Below are positions 24,663 to 32,928 of a stretch of 64,000 nt of DNA, in pieces. Numbering within the stretch: position 1 is the stretch's first letter; each line of letters starts with the position of its first letter. A model generated the notes under the pieces. The model was not told the origin of the DNA. It did no database searches and saw only the letters and a program-made list of their open reading frames with translations. The DNA comes from Ureibacillus thermophilus. Lineage in GTDB: Bacteria > Bacillota > Bacilli > Bacillales_A > Planococcaceae. Both the position numbers and the translations under genes were made by a program. Where the stretch lies: the NCBI RefSeq assembly GCF_042657185.1, contig NZ_JBHSNN010000059.1; one strand, given 5' to 3'.

Positions 24663-25550
24663 GTGGACATCCGCCAAATTGAATATTTTACTGAAGTTGC
24701 AAAACACCTTAGTTTCACGAAAGCGGCTTCTACTTTGCACGTTTCCCAGCCATCTATCAGTAAAGCCATTCAAAATTTAGAAGCTGAGCTTGGGGTTCCA
24801 TTATTTTATCGTTCTTCAAAACAATTGGAGTTGACGGACGCGGGAAAGGCGGTACTTGCCAATGCGCAGCACGTTCTTTCCGCCTTTAAAAATCTACGTT
24901 CTGAACTTACCGATTTAATGGAACTAAAAAAGGGAGAAATCCGGATTGGGATTCCACCAATTGTGGGAGTGGAATTTTTCTCTAAAATTATTAGTTTGTA
25001 TAAAGAAAAATATCCATATATTGAAATCAAACTAACGGAAGTCGGAACGAAGAAAATCCGTCAAGGGGTGGAAGAGGGAGAATTAGATATCGGCCTGATT
25101 TGCAACTTATGTGTGCCCAATGATCAATTAGAGGCCATCAGTATTTTGAAAGATCCGCTCATGTTAATTGTTCATAAAGATCATCCTCTTGCTGCAAATC
25201 CGTCAGTTGAAATAGCGCAGTTGGAAAAAGAGGCCTTTATCATTTACCGGAAGGACTTTACTTTATATGATCGCATCATTGAAGAATGCTCAAAAAACGG
25301 CTTCTATCCAACTATTGTGTGTGAATCGTCCCAAAAGGATTTAATTGTTGAAATGGTTGCCGCAAAAGTCGGCATTGCACTGCTTCCGAAAAAAATCTGC
25401 AAAAAACTCCAAAATGATAAAATTGTTTCAATCCCATTCAAACAAGAAAATCTCTTTTTGGAATTAGGGTTGACTTGGAAAAAGAATAAATATTTATCCT
25501 TTGCCGTACGGGAATTTATTGATTTAGCCCATCAGTTTATCCCGAAATAA
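24663..25550 (+). CDS. LysR-family transcriptional regulator
   Basis: A 295-residue regulator with the N-terminal winged helix (IRQIEYFTEVAKHLSFTKAA, then SQPSISKAIQNLEAELG) and a periplasmic-binding-like effector domain from about residue 90. Start is GTG 24663, six bases past AAGGAGATG. It is closest in pattern to the CidR/YwbI-type group. It is the only plus-strand gene in this part and faces malate synthase G across a shared terminator, so it is not co-transcribed with it; its target and ligand are unknown. Confidence 0.92.
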   Translation: MDIRQIEYFTEVAKHLSFTKAASTLHVSQPSISKAIQNLEAELGVPLFYRSSKQLELTDAGKAVLANAQHVLSAFKNLRSELTDLMELKKGEIRIGIPPIVGVEFFSKIISLYKEKYPYIEIKLTEVGTKKIRQGVEEGELDIGLICNLCVPNDQLEAISILKDPLMLIVHKDHPLAANPSVEIAQLEKEAFIIYRKDFTLYDRIIEECSKNGFYPTIVCESSQKDLIVEMVAAKVGIALLPKKICKKLQNDKIVSIPFKQENLFLELGLTWKKNKYLSFAVREFIDLAHQFIPK

Positions 25551-25590
25551 AAAGACATGCCTCCTTCCATTAGGAGCGCATGTCTTTTAT
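25549..25590. terminator. Bidirectional terminator between lysR and glcB
   Basis: AAAAGACATGC and GCATGTCTTTT arms with an inner CTCCT/AGGAG stem. Both strands end in T-rich tails (CTTTTATTT on plus, CTTTTTATTT on minus), so it can serve both convergent genes. Confidence 0.85.
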
Positions 25591-25595
25591 TTGGA

Positions 25596-27776
25596 TTAAT
25601 TTGCGCTAACTACGCCGTATTTTTGTTTTGCTTCTAGGCGACGTTTGTGTAGGATTGGTTCAGTGTAGCCATTTGGCTGTTCATAACCTTTGAAGATAAG
25701 GTCGCAAGCTGCTTGGAAACCAACAGACTCTTCAAAGTTTGGAGCCATTGGGCGATAGTTTGGATCTGCTTCATTTTGCTTATCCACCACTACAGCCATG
25801 CGTTTTAATGTTTCATACACTTGCTCTTTTGTTACAATGCCATGGTGCAACCAGTTGGCGATATGTTGGCTGGAAATACGAAGCGTTGCACGGTCTTCCA
25901 TTAAGCCGATATTGTTAATGTCTGGCACTTTTGAGCATCCAACGCCTTGTTCAACCCAGCGAATTACGTAACCTAAAATTCCTTGGCAGTTGTTGTCCAA
26001 CTCTTCTTGAATTTCTTCTGGGCTCCAGTTTGGATTTTTCTCTACAGGAATTTGAAGAATAGCATCTTGTAAATCTTCAAAATCTGTGATGCCTTTTTGC
26101 ACTTCTTTTACATCGACTAAATGATAGTGGATGGAGTGCAATGTAGCAGCTGTTGGAGATGGTACCCAAGCTGTATTGGCACCAGCTTTTGGATGAGCGA
26201 TTTTTTGCTCAAGCATAGCTGCCATTAAGTCAGGCATTGCCCACATTCCTTTACCAATTTGTGCATGGCCTTGCAAGCCGCATTGTAATCCGACAAATAC
26301 ATTTGATTTTTCGTATGCATTTAACCAAACAGAAGATTTCATTTCGTTTTTGCGAATCATTGGTCCAGCTTCCATGGATGTATGGATTTCATCCCCAGTT
26401 CTGTCTAGGAATCCTGTATTGATGAAGATAATGCGTTCTTTTACTTCTTTAATGCAGTTTTTCAAGTTCAATGTTGTGCGACGTTCTTCATCCATTACGC
26501 CCACTTTCAATGTGTAGCGTTCAAGGCCTAGCAAATCTTCAATACGGCCAAACAATTTATTTGTGAAAGCCACTTCTTTTGAGCCGTGCATTTTTGGTTT
26601 TACAATGTAAATTGAACCTTTTTTGGAGTTTTTATATTTCGATTTTCCAATCACATCAAGTTTCGCAATTAAGCTTGTAATCACGCCATCCATAATTCCT
26701 TCTGGGATTTCTTCGCCGTTTTTGTCTAAGATGGCATTTGTTGTCATTAAGTGTCCTACGTTGCGGACAAACATCAATGAACGGCCAGGTAATGTAAATT
26801 CATTACCATTTAAATCTTTATATGTGCGGTCAGGATTTAAAGTACGAGTCAAAGTTTTTGAACCTTTTTCGAAAGTCGCAGATAAATCCCCACGAACTAA
26901 TCCTAGCCAGTTGCTGTAAACAAGCACTTTATCTTCTGCATCCACAGCGGCAACAGAGTCTTCACAGTCCATGATCGTTGTCACAGCAGCTTCTAAAATG
27001 ATGTCTTTAATGCCGGCAGGGTCGTCTTTGCCCACTGGATGATTGCGGTCGATTTGAATTTCAATATGCAAGTCATTGTTTTTCAATAAAACAACCGAAG
27101 GATCTTCTGGAGAACCTGTATAACCTGCTGCTTTTGACTCATCTACAAGGCTAGTTTTGTTGCCGTTTGCAAGTGTCACAACTAATTTTCCATCTTCAAT
27201 CGCATATTTTATAGCATCAAGATGAGATGCATCTTTTAATGGAACTGCCTGATCTAAAAATTTCTTGGAGTATTCAATTACCTTTTGACCGCGAACTGGG
27301 TTGTAGCTAGTGCCTTTTTCAGCGCCGTCTTCTTCGCTGATGGCATCTGTTCCATATAATGCATCGTAAAGGCTTCCCCAACGAGCATTGGCAGCGTTTA
27401 ATGCATAACGGCCATTGCTTACTGGCACTACTAATTGAGGGCCAGCTTGAACTGCCACTTCATCATCCACATTTTCTGTTGTCACTTCAAAGTCTTCTAC
27501 TTGTGGCTCAATATAGCCGATCTCTTGTAAGAATGCTTTATATTTATCAAAGTCAAAATTATCCCGGTTTTCTCTATGCCAATTATGGATTGTTTCTTCC
27601 AACTCTCTGCGTTTTTCAAGAAGCTCCTTGTTTTCAGGTGTTAAATCATGAATGATTTGATCAAATCCTGCCCAGAACGCGTCTTGATTCACTTCTGCTT
27701 CAGGCAAGACTTCGTTTACAAAATCATACAATATTTTCGCTACTTGCAAATTCCCTACTTGAACATAATTCGCCAT
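25596..27776 (-). CDS. glcB: Malate synthase G
   Basis: The enzyme condenses glyoxylate and acetyl-CoA to malate. The 726-residue length is that of the monomeric G isoform, not the shorter A form. Visible are MDCEDSVAAVDAEDK with magnesium-ligand acids, KMHGSKEVAFTNKLFGRIED, and LMEDRATLRISSQHIANWL, which contains the catalytic aspartate. Start ATG 27776 lies nine bases behind AAGGGGG; the upstream frame is not preceded by a site. No isocitrate lyase or glycolate oxidase gene is in the window. Terminators on both sides make it a single-gene unit. Confidence 0.96.
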   Translation of the reverse strand: MANYVQVGNLQVAKILYDFVNEVLPEAEVNQDAFWAGFDQIIHDLTPENKELLEKRRELEETIHNWHRENRDNFDFDKYKAFLQEIGYIEPQVEDFEVTTENVDDEVAVQAGPQLVVPVSNGRYALNAANARWGSLYDALYGTDAISEEDGAEKGTSYNPVRGQKVIEYSKKFLDQAVPLKDASHLDAIKYAIEDGKLVVTLANGNKTSLVDESKAAGYTGSPEDPSVVLLKNNDLHIEIQIDRNHPVGKDDPAGIKDIILEAAVTTIMDCEDSVAAVDAEDKVLVYSNWLGLVRGDLSATFEKGSKTLTRTLNPDRTYKDLNGNEFTLPGRSLMFVRNVGHLMTTNAILDKNGEEIPEGIMDGVITSLIAKLDVIGKSKYKNSKKGSIYIVKPKMHGSKEVAFTNKLFGRIEDLLGLERYTLKVGVMDEERRTTLNLKNCIKEVKERIIFINTGFLDRTGDEIHTSMEAGPMIRKNEMKSSVWLNAYEKSNVFVGLQCGLQGHAQIGKGMWAMPDLMAAMLEQKIAHPKAGANTAWVPSPTAATLHSIHYHLVDVKEVQKGITDFEDLQDAILQIPVEKNPNWSPEEIQEELDNNCQGILGYVIRWVEQGVGCSKVPDINNIGLMEDRATLRISSQHIANWLHHGIVTKEQVYETLKRMAVVVDKQNEADPNYRPMAPNFEESVGFQAACDLIFKGYEQPNGYTEPILHKRRLEAKQKYGVVSAN

Positions 27777-27915
27777 ATACCGCATCCCCCTTGCGTATTT
27801 TTCCCAATTTATTTTTGAAGATATCGAAATCTTCTTAATTTCATTATAATAGAAAAACTTCGTATAAATGAAATACATATTTTGAATAAACTATATGCCC
27901 ATTATCTATAGAACC

Positions 27916-27956
27916 ATAAAAAATAGCCATCTTGTAGAAACATCTACAAGATGGCT
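27916..27956 (-). terminator. Strong terminator after tuf
   Basis: A perfect 14-bp stem (AGCCATCTTGTAGA / TCTACAAGATGGCT) with a four-base loop, followed on the minus strand by ATTTTTTATG. It closes the str operon 27 bp after the tuf stop. Confidence 0.92.
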
Positions 27957-27982
27957 TCAGTTGTAAGCTATTTTTTGTTCAA

Positions 27983-29170
27983 TTATTTAATGATTTCAGA
28001 TACAGAACCTGCACCTACAGTACGTCCACCTTCACGGATTGAGAATTTAGTACCTTCTTCAATCGCGATTGGTGAGATCAATTCTACTGTCATTTCTACG
28101 TTATCTCCAGGCATAACCATTTCTACGCCTTCTGGTAATGTGATTACGCCAGTAACGTCTGTAGTACGGAAGTAGAATTGTGGACGGTAGTTAGAGAAGA
28201 ATGGAGTATGACGTCCACCTTCTTCTTTTGATAATACGTAAACTTGTGCTTTGAAAGCAGTGTGTGGTGTAATAGAACCTGGTTTTGCTAATACTTGACC
28301 ACGTTGTACTTCGTCACGAGAAATACCGCGAAGAAGTGCACCGATGTTGTCACCAGCTTCAGCATAGTCAAGTAATTTACGGAACATTTCGATACCAGTT
28401 ACAGTTGTTTTTGTTGGCTCATCAGCAAGACCGATGATTTCTACTTCGTCACCAACTTTAAGTTGACCGCGTTCTACACGACCAGTTGCAACTGTACCAC
28501 GACCAGTGATAGAGAATACGTCTTCTACTGGCATCATGAATGGTTTATCAACTTCACGTTGTGGAGTTGGAATGTATTCGTCAACTGCATCCATTAATTC
28601 AATGATTTTTTCTTCCCATTCAGCATCTCCTTCAAGAGCTTTAAGAGCAGAACCTTTGATTACAGGAACTTCGTCGCCTGGGAAGTCATATTCTGAAAGC
28701 AAGTCGCGAACTTCCATTTCTACTAATTCTAATAATTCTGGATCGTCTACCATATCGCATTTGTTTAAGAATACTACTAGGTATGGTACACCTACTTGGC
28801 GAGAAAGTAGGATGTGTTCACGAGTTTGTGGCATTGGACCGTCAGCAGCAGATACTACTAGAATACCGCCGTCCATTTGAGCTGCACCAGTGATCATGTT
28901 TTTAACGTAGTCAGCGTGTCCTGGGCAGTCTACGTGTGCATAGTGGCGTTTTTCAGTTTCATATTCAACGTGAGAAGTGTTGATTGTGATACCGCGTTCT
29001 TTTTCTTCTGGCGCGTTATCGATTTGGTCGTAAGATTTAGCTTCACCACCGATGCGTTTTGCAAGAACTGTAGCGATAGCAGCTGTTAAAGTAGTTTTAC
29101 CGTGGTCAACGTGACCGATTGTACCAATGTTAACGTGTGGTTTTGAACGATCGAATTTTTCTTTAGCCAT
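27983..29170 (-). CDS. tuf: Elongation factor Tu
   Basis: EF-Tu delivers aminoacyl-tRNA to the ribosome. The 395-residue protein has the GTPase motifs GHVDHGKTTL, DCPGHADYVKNM and NKCDMVDD, and domains 2 and 3 with VFSITGRGTVATGRVERGQ. Residues where kirromycin-type resistance arises look normal. It has its own promoter in the fusA-tuf gap in addition to readthrough. Confidence 0.99.
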   Translation of the reverse strand: MAKEKFDRSKPHVNIGTIGHVDHGKTTLTAAIATVLAKRIGGEAKSYDQIDNAPEEKERGITINTSHVEYETEKRHYAHVDCPGHADYVKNMITGAAQMDGGILVVSAADGPMPQTREHILLSRQVGVPYLVVFLNKCDMVDDPELLELVEMEVRDLLSEYDFPGDEVPVIKGSALKALEGDAEWEEKIIELMDAVDEYIPTPQREVDKPFMMPVEDVFSITGRGTVATGRVERGQLKVGDEVEIIGLADEPTKTTVTGIEMFRKLLDYAEAGDNIGALLRGISRDEVQRGQVLAKPGSITPHTAFKAQVYVLSKEEGGRHTPFFSNYRPQFYFRTTDVTGVITLPEGVEMVMPGDNVEMTVELISPIAIEEGTKFSIREGGRTVGAGSVSEIIK

Positions 29171-29220
29171 TAGAGAAAGCCTCCTATTTCTTATATTTTT
29201 TTATTTATTATTACAACTGC

Positions 29221-29244
29221 TGACAAGAAAGAATTTCCTTGTCA
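29221..29244 (-). repeat. Stem-loop in the tuf leader
   Basis: TGACAAG and CTTGTCA arms extend inward as GAAA/TTTC with one bulge. It lies shortly after the expected tuf transcript start and could stabilise the abundant message. No T-run follows. Confidence 0.5.
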
Positions 29245-29266
29245 TACAATCATAGCTTACAAATTA

Positions 29267-29295
29267 TTTATACTTGATACAAGGTGAGATTTCAA
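29267..29295 (-). promoter_or_regulatory. Promoter of tuf
   Basis: TTGAAA (29295-29290) and TATAAA (29272-29267), spaced by 17 bases on the minus strand just after the fusA stop codon. Confidence 0.6.
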
Positions 29296-29298
29296 TTA

Positions 29299-31374
29299 TT
29301 ATTCACCTTTATTTTTTTTGATAATTTCTTCTGCAATGGATTTTGGTACTTCTTCATAATGGTCAAATACCATTGAGAATACACCGCGTCCTTGAGTTGC
29401 AGAACGAAGTGTTGTTGCATAACCAAACATTTCAGCAAGTGGAACCATTGCACGAACTACTTGTGCATTACCGCGAGCTTCCATACCTTCAACGCGACCG
29501 CGGCGAGCAGTTACGTGACCCATAATATCTCCTAGATATTCTTCAGGTACTACAACTTCCACTTTCATGATTGGTTCAAGCAATACAGGATCACATTTTG
29601 AAGCTGCATTTTTCAATGCCATAGATGCAGCGATTTTGAACGCCATTTCACTGGAGTCCACATCATGGTATGAACCATCGAATAATTTTGCTTTAATGTC
29701 GATAATTGGGTAACCAGCAATAACACCATTTTGCATAGCGTCTTTTAATCCTGCTTCAACAGCTGGAATATATTCGCGTGGAACTACCCCACCGACAATA
29801 GCATTTTCGAATTCGAAGCCTTTTCCTTCTTCGTTTGGTGAGAACTCGATCCATACGTGACCATATTGACCGCGACCACCAGATTGGCGAACGAATTTAC
29901 CTTCAACTTGAGCAGTCTTGCGGAATGTTTCACGATATGAAACTTGAGGAGCACCAACGTTCGCTTCTACTTTGAATTCGCGTTTTAGACGGTCAACGAT
30001 GATATCAAGGTGAAGCTCACCCATACCTGAGATGATTGTTTGACCTGTTTCTTGGTCTGTATGCGCACGGAATGTTGGGTCTTCTTCTTGAAGTTTTCCA
30101 AGCGCTGTACTCATTTTATCTTGGTCTGCTTTTGATTTTGGTTCAATAGCAACTGAGATAACTGGTTCTGGGAATTCCATTGATTCTAAGATAACAGGAT
30201 GCTTGTCGTCACATAATGTGTCGCCAGTTACTGTATCTTTTAAACCAACTGCTGCAGCAATATCTCCTGCAAATACTTTTGTAATTTCTTCACGGTGATT
30301 TGCGTGCATTTGAAGGAGACGTCCAATACGTTCACGTTTATTTTTTGTAGAGTTTAGAACGTATGAACCAGAATCTAATACACCTGAGTATACACGGAAG
30401 AATGTTAACTTACCAACATATGGGTCAGTCATAACTTTGAACGCTAATGCTGAGAATGGTTCATCATCGCTTGCATGGCGTTCTACTTCTTCTCCATCAG
30501 GTGTTGTTCCTTTAATTGCAGGAATATCAATAGGTGATGGTAGGTAATCAACTACTGCATCAAGCATTAATTGAACACCTTTGTTTTTGAACGCACTACC
30601 GCATAGAACTGGATAGAATTCTACTGCGATTGTCGCTTTACGAATAGCCGCTTTTAACTCTTCAACAGTGATTTCTTCACCAGCGAAGTATTTTTCCATT
30701 AATTCTTCGTCTAGTTCAGCAACTGCTTCAATAAGTTTTTCGCGGTATTCTTCAGCTTGTGCTTTGTATTCTTCTGGAATTTCACCTTGTTCAATTTCAG
30801 TACCAAGGTCGTTTTTATAGAAAGTAGCTTTCATTTCAACTAAATCGATGATACCATTGAATGTATCTTCAGCACCGATTGGTAGTTGAACAGGATGTGC
30901 GTTTGCTTGTAGGCGATCACGAAGCGTACTTACTGAATACAAGAAATCGGCACCGATTTTATCCATTTTGTTTACAAATACGATACGTGGAACACCGTAT
31001 GTTGTAGCTTGGCGCCATACTGTTTCAGTTTGTGGCTCAACGCCGGATTGGGCATCAAGTACTGTAACTGCACCATCAAGTACGCGCAAAGAACGTTCAA
31101 CTTCTACAGTGAAGTCTACGTGTCCTGGTGTGTCGATGATGTTAATGCGATGACCTTTCCACTGAGCTGTTGTCGCAGCAGAAGTGATTGTAATACCACG
31201 TTCTTGCTCTTGCTCCATCCAGTCCATTTGAGAGGCACCTTCGTGAGTTTCACCAATTTTGTGAATCTTACCAGTGTAATAAAGGATCCGCTCAGTTGTT
31301 GTTGTTTTACCAGCATCAATATGAGCCATAATCCCAATATTACGTGTATTCTCTAGGGAGAATTCGCGTTTCAT
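29299..31374 (-). CDS. fusA: Elongation factor G
   Basis: EF-G drives translocation. The 691-residue protein shows G1 AHIDAGKTTTTER, G2/G3 ERGITITSA and DTPGHVDFTVEVERSL, G4 NKMDKIGADF, and domain IV SGGRGQYGHVWIEFSPNEEG. Fusidic-acid contact regions look like wild type. It follows rpsG by about 90 bp. Confidence 0.99.
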   Translation of the reverse strand: MKREFSLENTRNIGIMAHIDAGKTTTTERILYYTGKIHKIGETHEGASQMDWMEQEQERGITITSAATTAQWKGHRINIIDTPGHVDFTVEVERSLRVLDGAVTVLDAQSGVEPQTETVWRQATTYGVPRIVFVNKMDKIGADFLYSVSTLRDRLQANAHPVQLPIGAEDTFNGIIDLVEMKATFYKNDLGTEIEQGEIPEEYKAQAEEYREKLIEAVAELDEELMEKYFAGEEITVEELKAAIRKATIAVEFYPVLCGSAFKNKGVQLMLDAVVDYLPSPIDIPAIKGTTPDGEEVERHASDDEPFSALAFKVMTDPYVGKLTFFRVYSGVLDSGSYVLNSTKNKRERIGRLLQMHANHREEITKVFAGDIAAAVGLKDTVTGDTLCDDKHPVILESMEFPEPVISVAIEPKSKADQDKMSTALGKLQEEDPTFRAHTDQETGQTIISGMGELHLDIIVDRLKREFKVEANVGAPQVSYRETFRKTAQVEGKFVRQSGGRGQYGHVWIEFSPNEEGKGFEFENAIVGGVVPREYIPAVEAGLKDAMQNGVIAGYPIIDIKAKLFDGSYHDVDSSEMAFKIAASMALKNAASKCDPVLLEPIMKVEVVVPEEYLGDIMGHVTARRGRVEGMEARGNAQVVRAMVPLAEMFGYATTLRSATQGRGVFSMVFDHYEEVPKSIAEEIIKKNKGE

Positions 31375-31461
31375 AGGGAATTGTCTCCTTCCATATTGGG
31401 TTTAGACTAAATATGTTATATTTAAATTTTGTACTAGCATAGAGCTAGTACAAAATTTAGA

Positions 31462-31932
31462 TTACCAACGATAGTGTGCAAATGCTTTGTTTGCTTCTGC
31501 CATTTTGTGCATGTCTTCGCGTTTTTTCACTGCAGCACCAGTATTGTTTGCAGCATCTAAAATTTCATTCGCTAAACGCTCTTCCATTGTTTTTTCACCG
31601 CGAAGGCGCGCATAGTTTACTAAATAGCGAAGACCTAAAGTAATACGACGGTCTGGACGAACTTCAACCGGTACTTGATAGTTAGAACCACCAACACGGC
31701 GAGCACGTACCTCAAGAACTGGCATTACGTTGTTTAATGCTTCCTCGAACACTTCAAGAGGTTCTCTACCAGTACGTTCTCTTACGATATCAAACGCACC
31801 GTAAAGAATTCTTTGTGCAGTACCTTTCTTACCATCGATCATGATTTTATTGATTAAGCGTGTTACTAATTTTGAATTGTAAATTGGGTCAGGTAACACG
31901 TCGCGTTTTGGAACTGGACCTTTACGTGGCAT
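31462..31932 (-). CDS. rpsG: 30S ribosomal protein S7
   Basis: S7 nucleates the 3' domain of the small subunit. From ATG 31932 it is 156 residues, MPRKGPVPKRDVLPDPIYNS onward, with the GGSNYQVPVEVRPDRRITLG hairpin and the KMAEANKAFAHYRW end. AAGGAGGAAAACAC precedes this ATG, so the upstream in-frame extension is not used. Confidence 0.98.
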   Translation of the reverse strand: MPRKGPVPKRDVLPDPIYNSKLVTRLINKIMIDGKKGTAQRILYGAFDIVRERTGREPLEVFEEALNNVMPVLEVRARRVGGSNYQVPVEVRPDRRITLGLRYLVNYARLRGEKTMEERLANEILDAANNTGAAVKKREDMHKMAEANKAFAHYRW

Positions 31933-31969
31933 GTGTTTTCCTCCTTTCACAATCGTGATTTATTTATTA

Positions 31970-32389
31970 TTATTTTTTCTCTTTTGGTTTTTTCGTACCG
32001 TATAAAGAGCGAGATTGTTTACGATCTGTTACACCTGCAGTATCAAGAGCACCACGAATGATGTGATAACGTACCCCTGGTAAGTCTTTTACACGTCCAC
32101 CACGGATTAATACAACACTGTGTTCTTGTAAGTTATGGCCTTCACCAGGAATGTAAGCTGTAACTTCGATTTGGTTAGTTAAGCGAACACGAGCGTATTT
32201 ACGTAACGCAGAGTTTGGTTTTTTAGGTGTCATTGTACCAACACGTGTACATACTCCGCGTTTTTGTGGTGAATTAACGTTAGTCAAAGATTTTTTAAAG
32301 CTGTTGTAACCTTTGTTTAACGCAGGTGATTTTGATTTAGTAATTTTAGATTTACGAGGCTTACGTACCAATTGGTTAATTGTAGGCAT
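31970..32389 (-). CDS. rpsL: 30S ribosomal protein S12
   Basis: S12 takes part in decoding at the A site. The 139-residue protein has TPKKPNSALRKYARVRL and GGRVKDLPGVRYHIIRGALD; both lysines where streptomycin resistance usually arises are in the wild-type state. It is between rplGB and rpsG. Confidence 0.98.
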   Translation of the reverse strand: MPTINQLVRKPRKSKITKSKSPALNKGYNSFKKSLTNVNSPQKRGVCTRVGTMTPKKPNSALRKYARVRLTNQIEVTAYIPGEGHNLQEHSVVLIRGGRVKDLPGVRYHIIRGALDTAGVTDRKQSRSLYGTKKPKEKK

Positions 32390-32487
32390 CTGTTTTTCCT
32401 CCCTTCATTTCATCATTTTTTAATACCACATATCCAGGTGGTTCATTTTTAAGGTAAAAACAAAGCTTTTGTGTTTTTTCACAAAAA

Positions 32488-32739
32488 CTAATCCGCAGCA
32501 ATCGCAACAACTGCAGCTCCAACTTGGATTCCGCACGCTTTGCCAAGCTCTTTTCTGGATTCCACAAAAATGACTGGAATTCCATTTTCTTCTGCAAGTG
32601 CAATAACGGGTTGAGTGATCCGTTCTTCTGCATCCTGTGCAATAATAATCTCTTTAGCCCGGCCAGCTTTTATTGCTTTTACTGCCTGCTTTGTTCCTAT
32701 GATTGTTTTAGTTGCCTGTTTTACTTTTTCATAAGACAT
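32488..32739 (-). CDS. rplGB: L7Ae-family RNA-binding protein (YbxF type)
   Basis: An 83-residue K-turn-binding protein of the L7Ae/L30e family. The sequence has GTKQAVKAIKAGRAKEIIIA, then AQDAEERITQPVIALAEENG and KELGKACGIQVGAAVVAIAA. The family binds kink-turn RNA, and YbxF in B. subtilis is ribosome-associated in growing cells. It is the first gene of the str operon, right after a strong promoter. The gene symbol follows B. subtilis practice. Confidence 0.92.
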   Translation of the reverse strand: MSYEKVKQATKTIIGTKQAVKAIKAGRAKEIIIAQDAEERITQPVIALAEENGIPVIFVESRKELGKACGIQVGAAVVAIAAD

Positions 32740-32783
32740 TTACATATCCTCCGAAGTAGAAACAGTTGCTATCAACCCTAAGT

Positions 32784-32812
32784 ATATTATCATTATCATT
32801 TCAATTTGTCAA
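32784..32812 (-). promoter_or_regulatory. Strong promoter of the str operon
   Basis: A consensus TTGACA (32812-32807) and TAATAT (32789-32784) with 17-base spacing and an extended TG motif on the minus strand. The leader to rplGB is about 40 bases. Confidence 0.85.
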
Positions 32813-32863
32813 TTTATTTTTATTGGATGATAAAAATTATTTCTAATAATTATTTAAGGAAAC

Positions 32864-32899
32864 CCAGTGGAGGCTTGAAGTAATTAAGCCTTCCACTGG
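32864..32899 (-). terminator. Terminator of the rpoBC operon
   Basis: CCAGTGGAAGGCTT pairs with AAGCCTCCACTGG (one bulge) about 30 bp past the rpoC stop. The T-run afterwards is short (GTTTCC), so it may act with another factor. Confidence 0.7.
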
Positions 32900-32928
32900 T
32901 CAAAGGAAAATTTTAGAGGAATTGTCAA

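Noticed and set aside
32376..32642. 88-residue ORF overlapping rplGB
   Set aside because: It is in another frame of the L7Ae gene and of the spacer to rpsL.
32784..32812. Fur-box-like TGATAATGATAAT in the str operon promoter
   Set aside because: It is a direct repeat created by the overlap of the spacer and -10 region, not the inverted heptads of a Fur site, and iron control of ribosomal genes is not expected.
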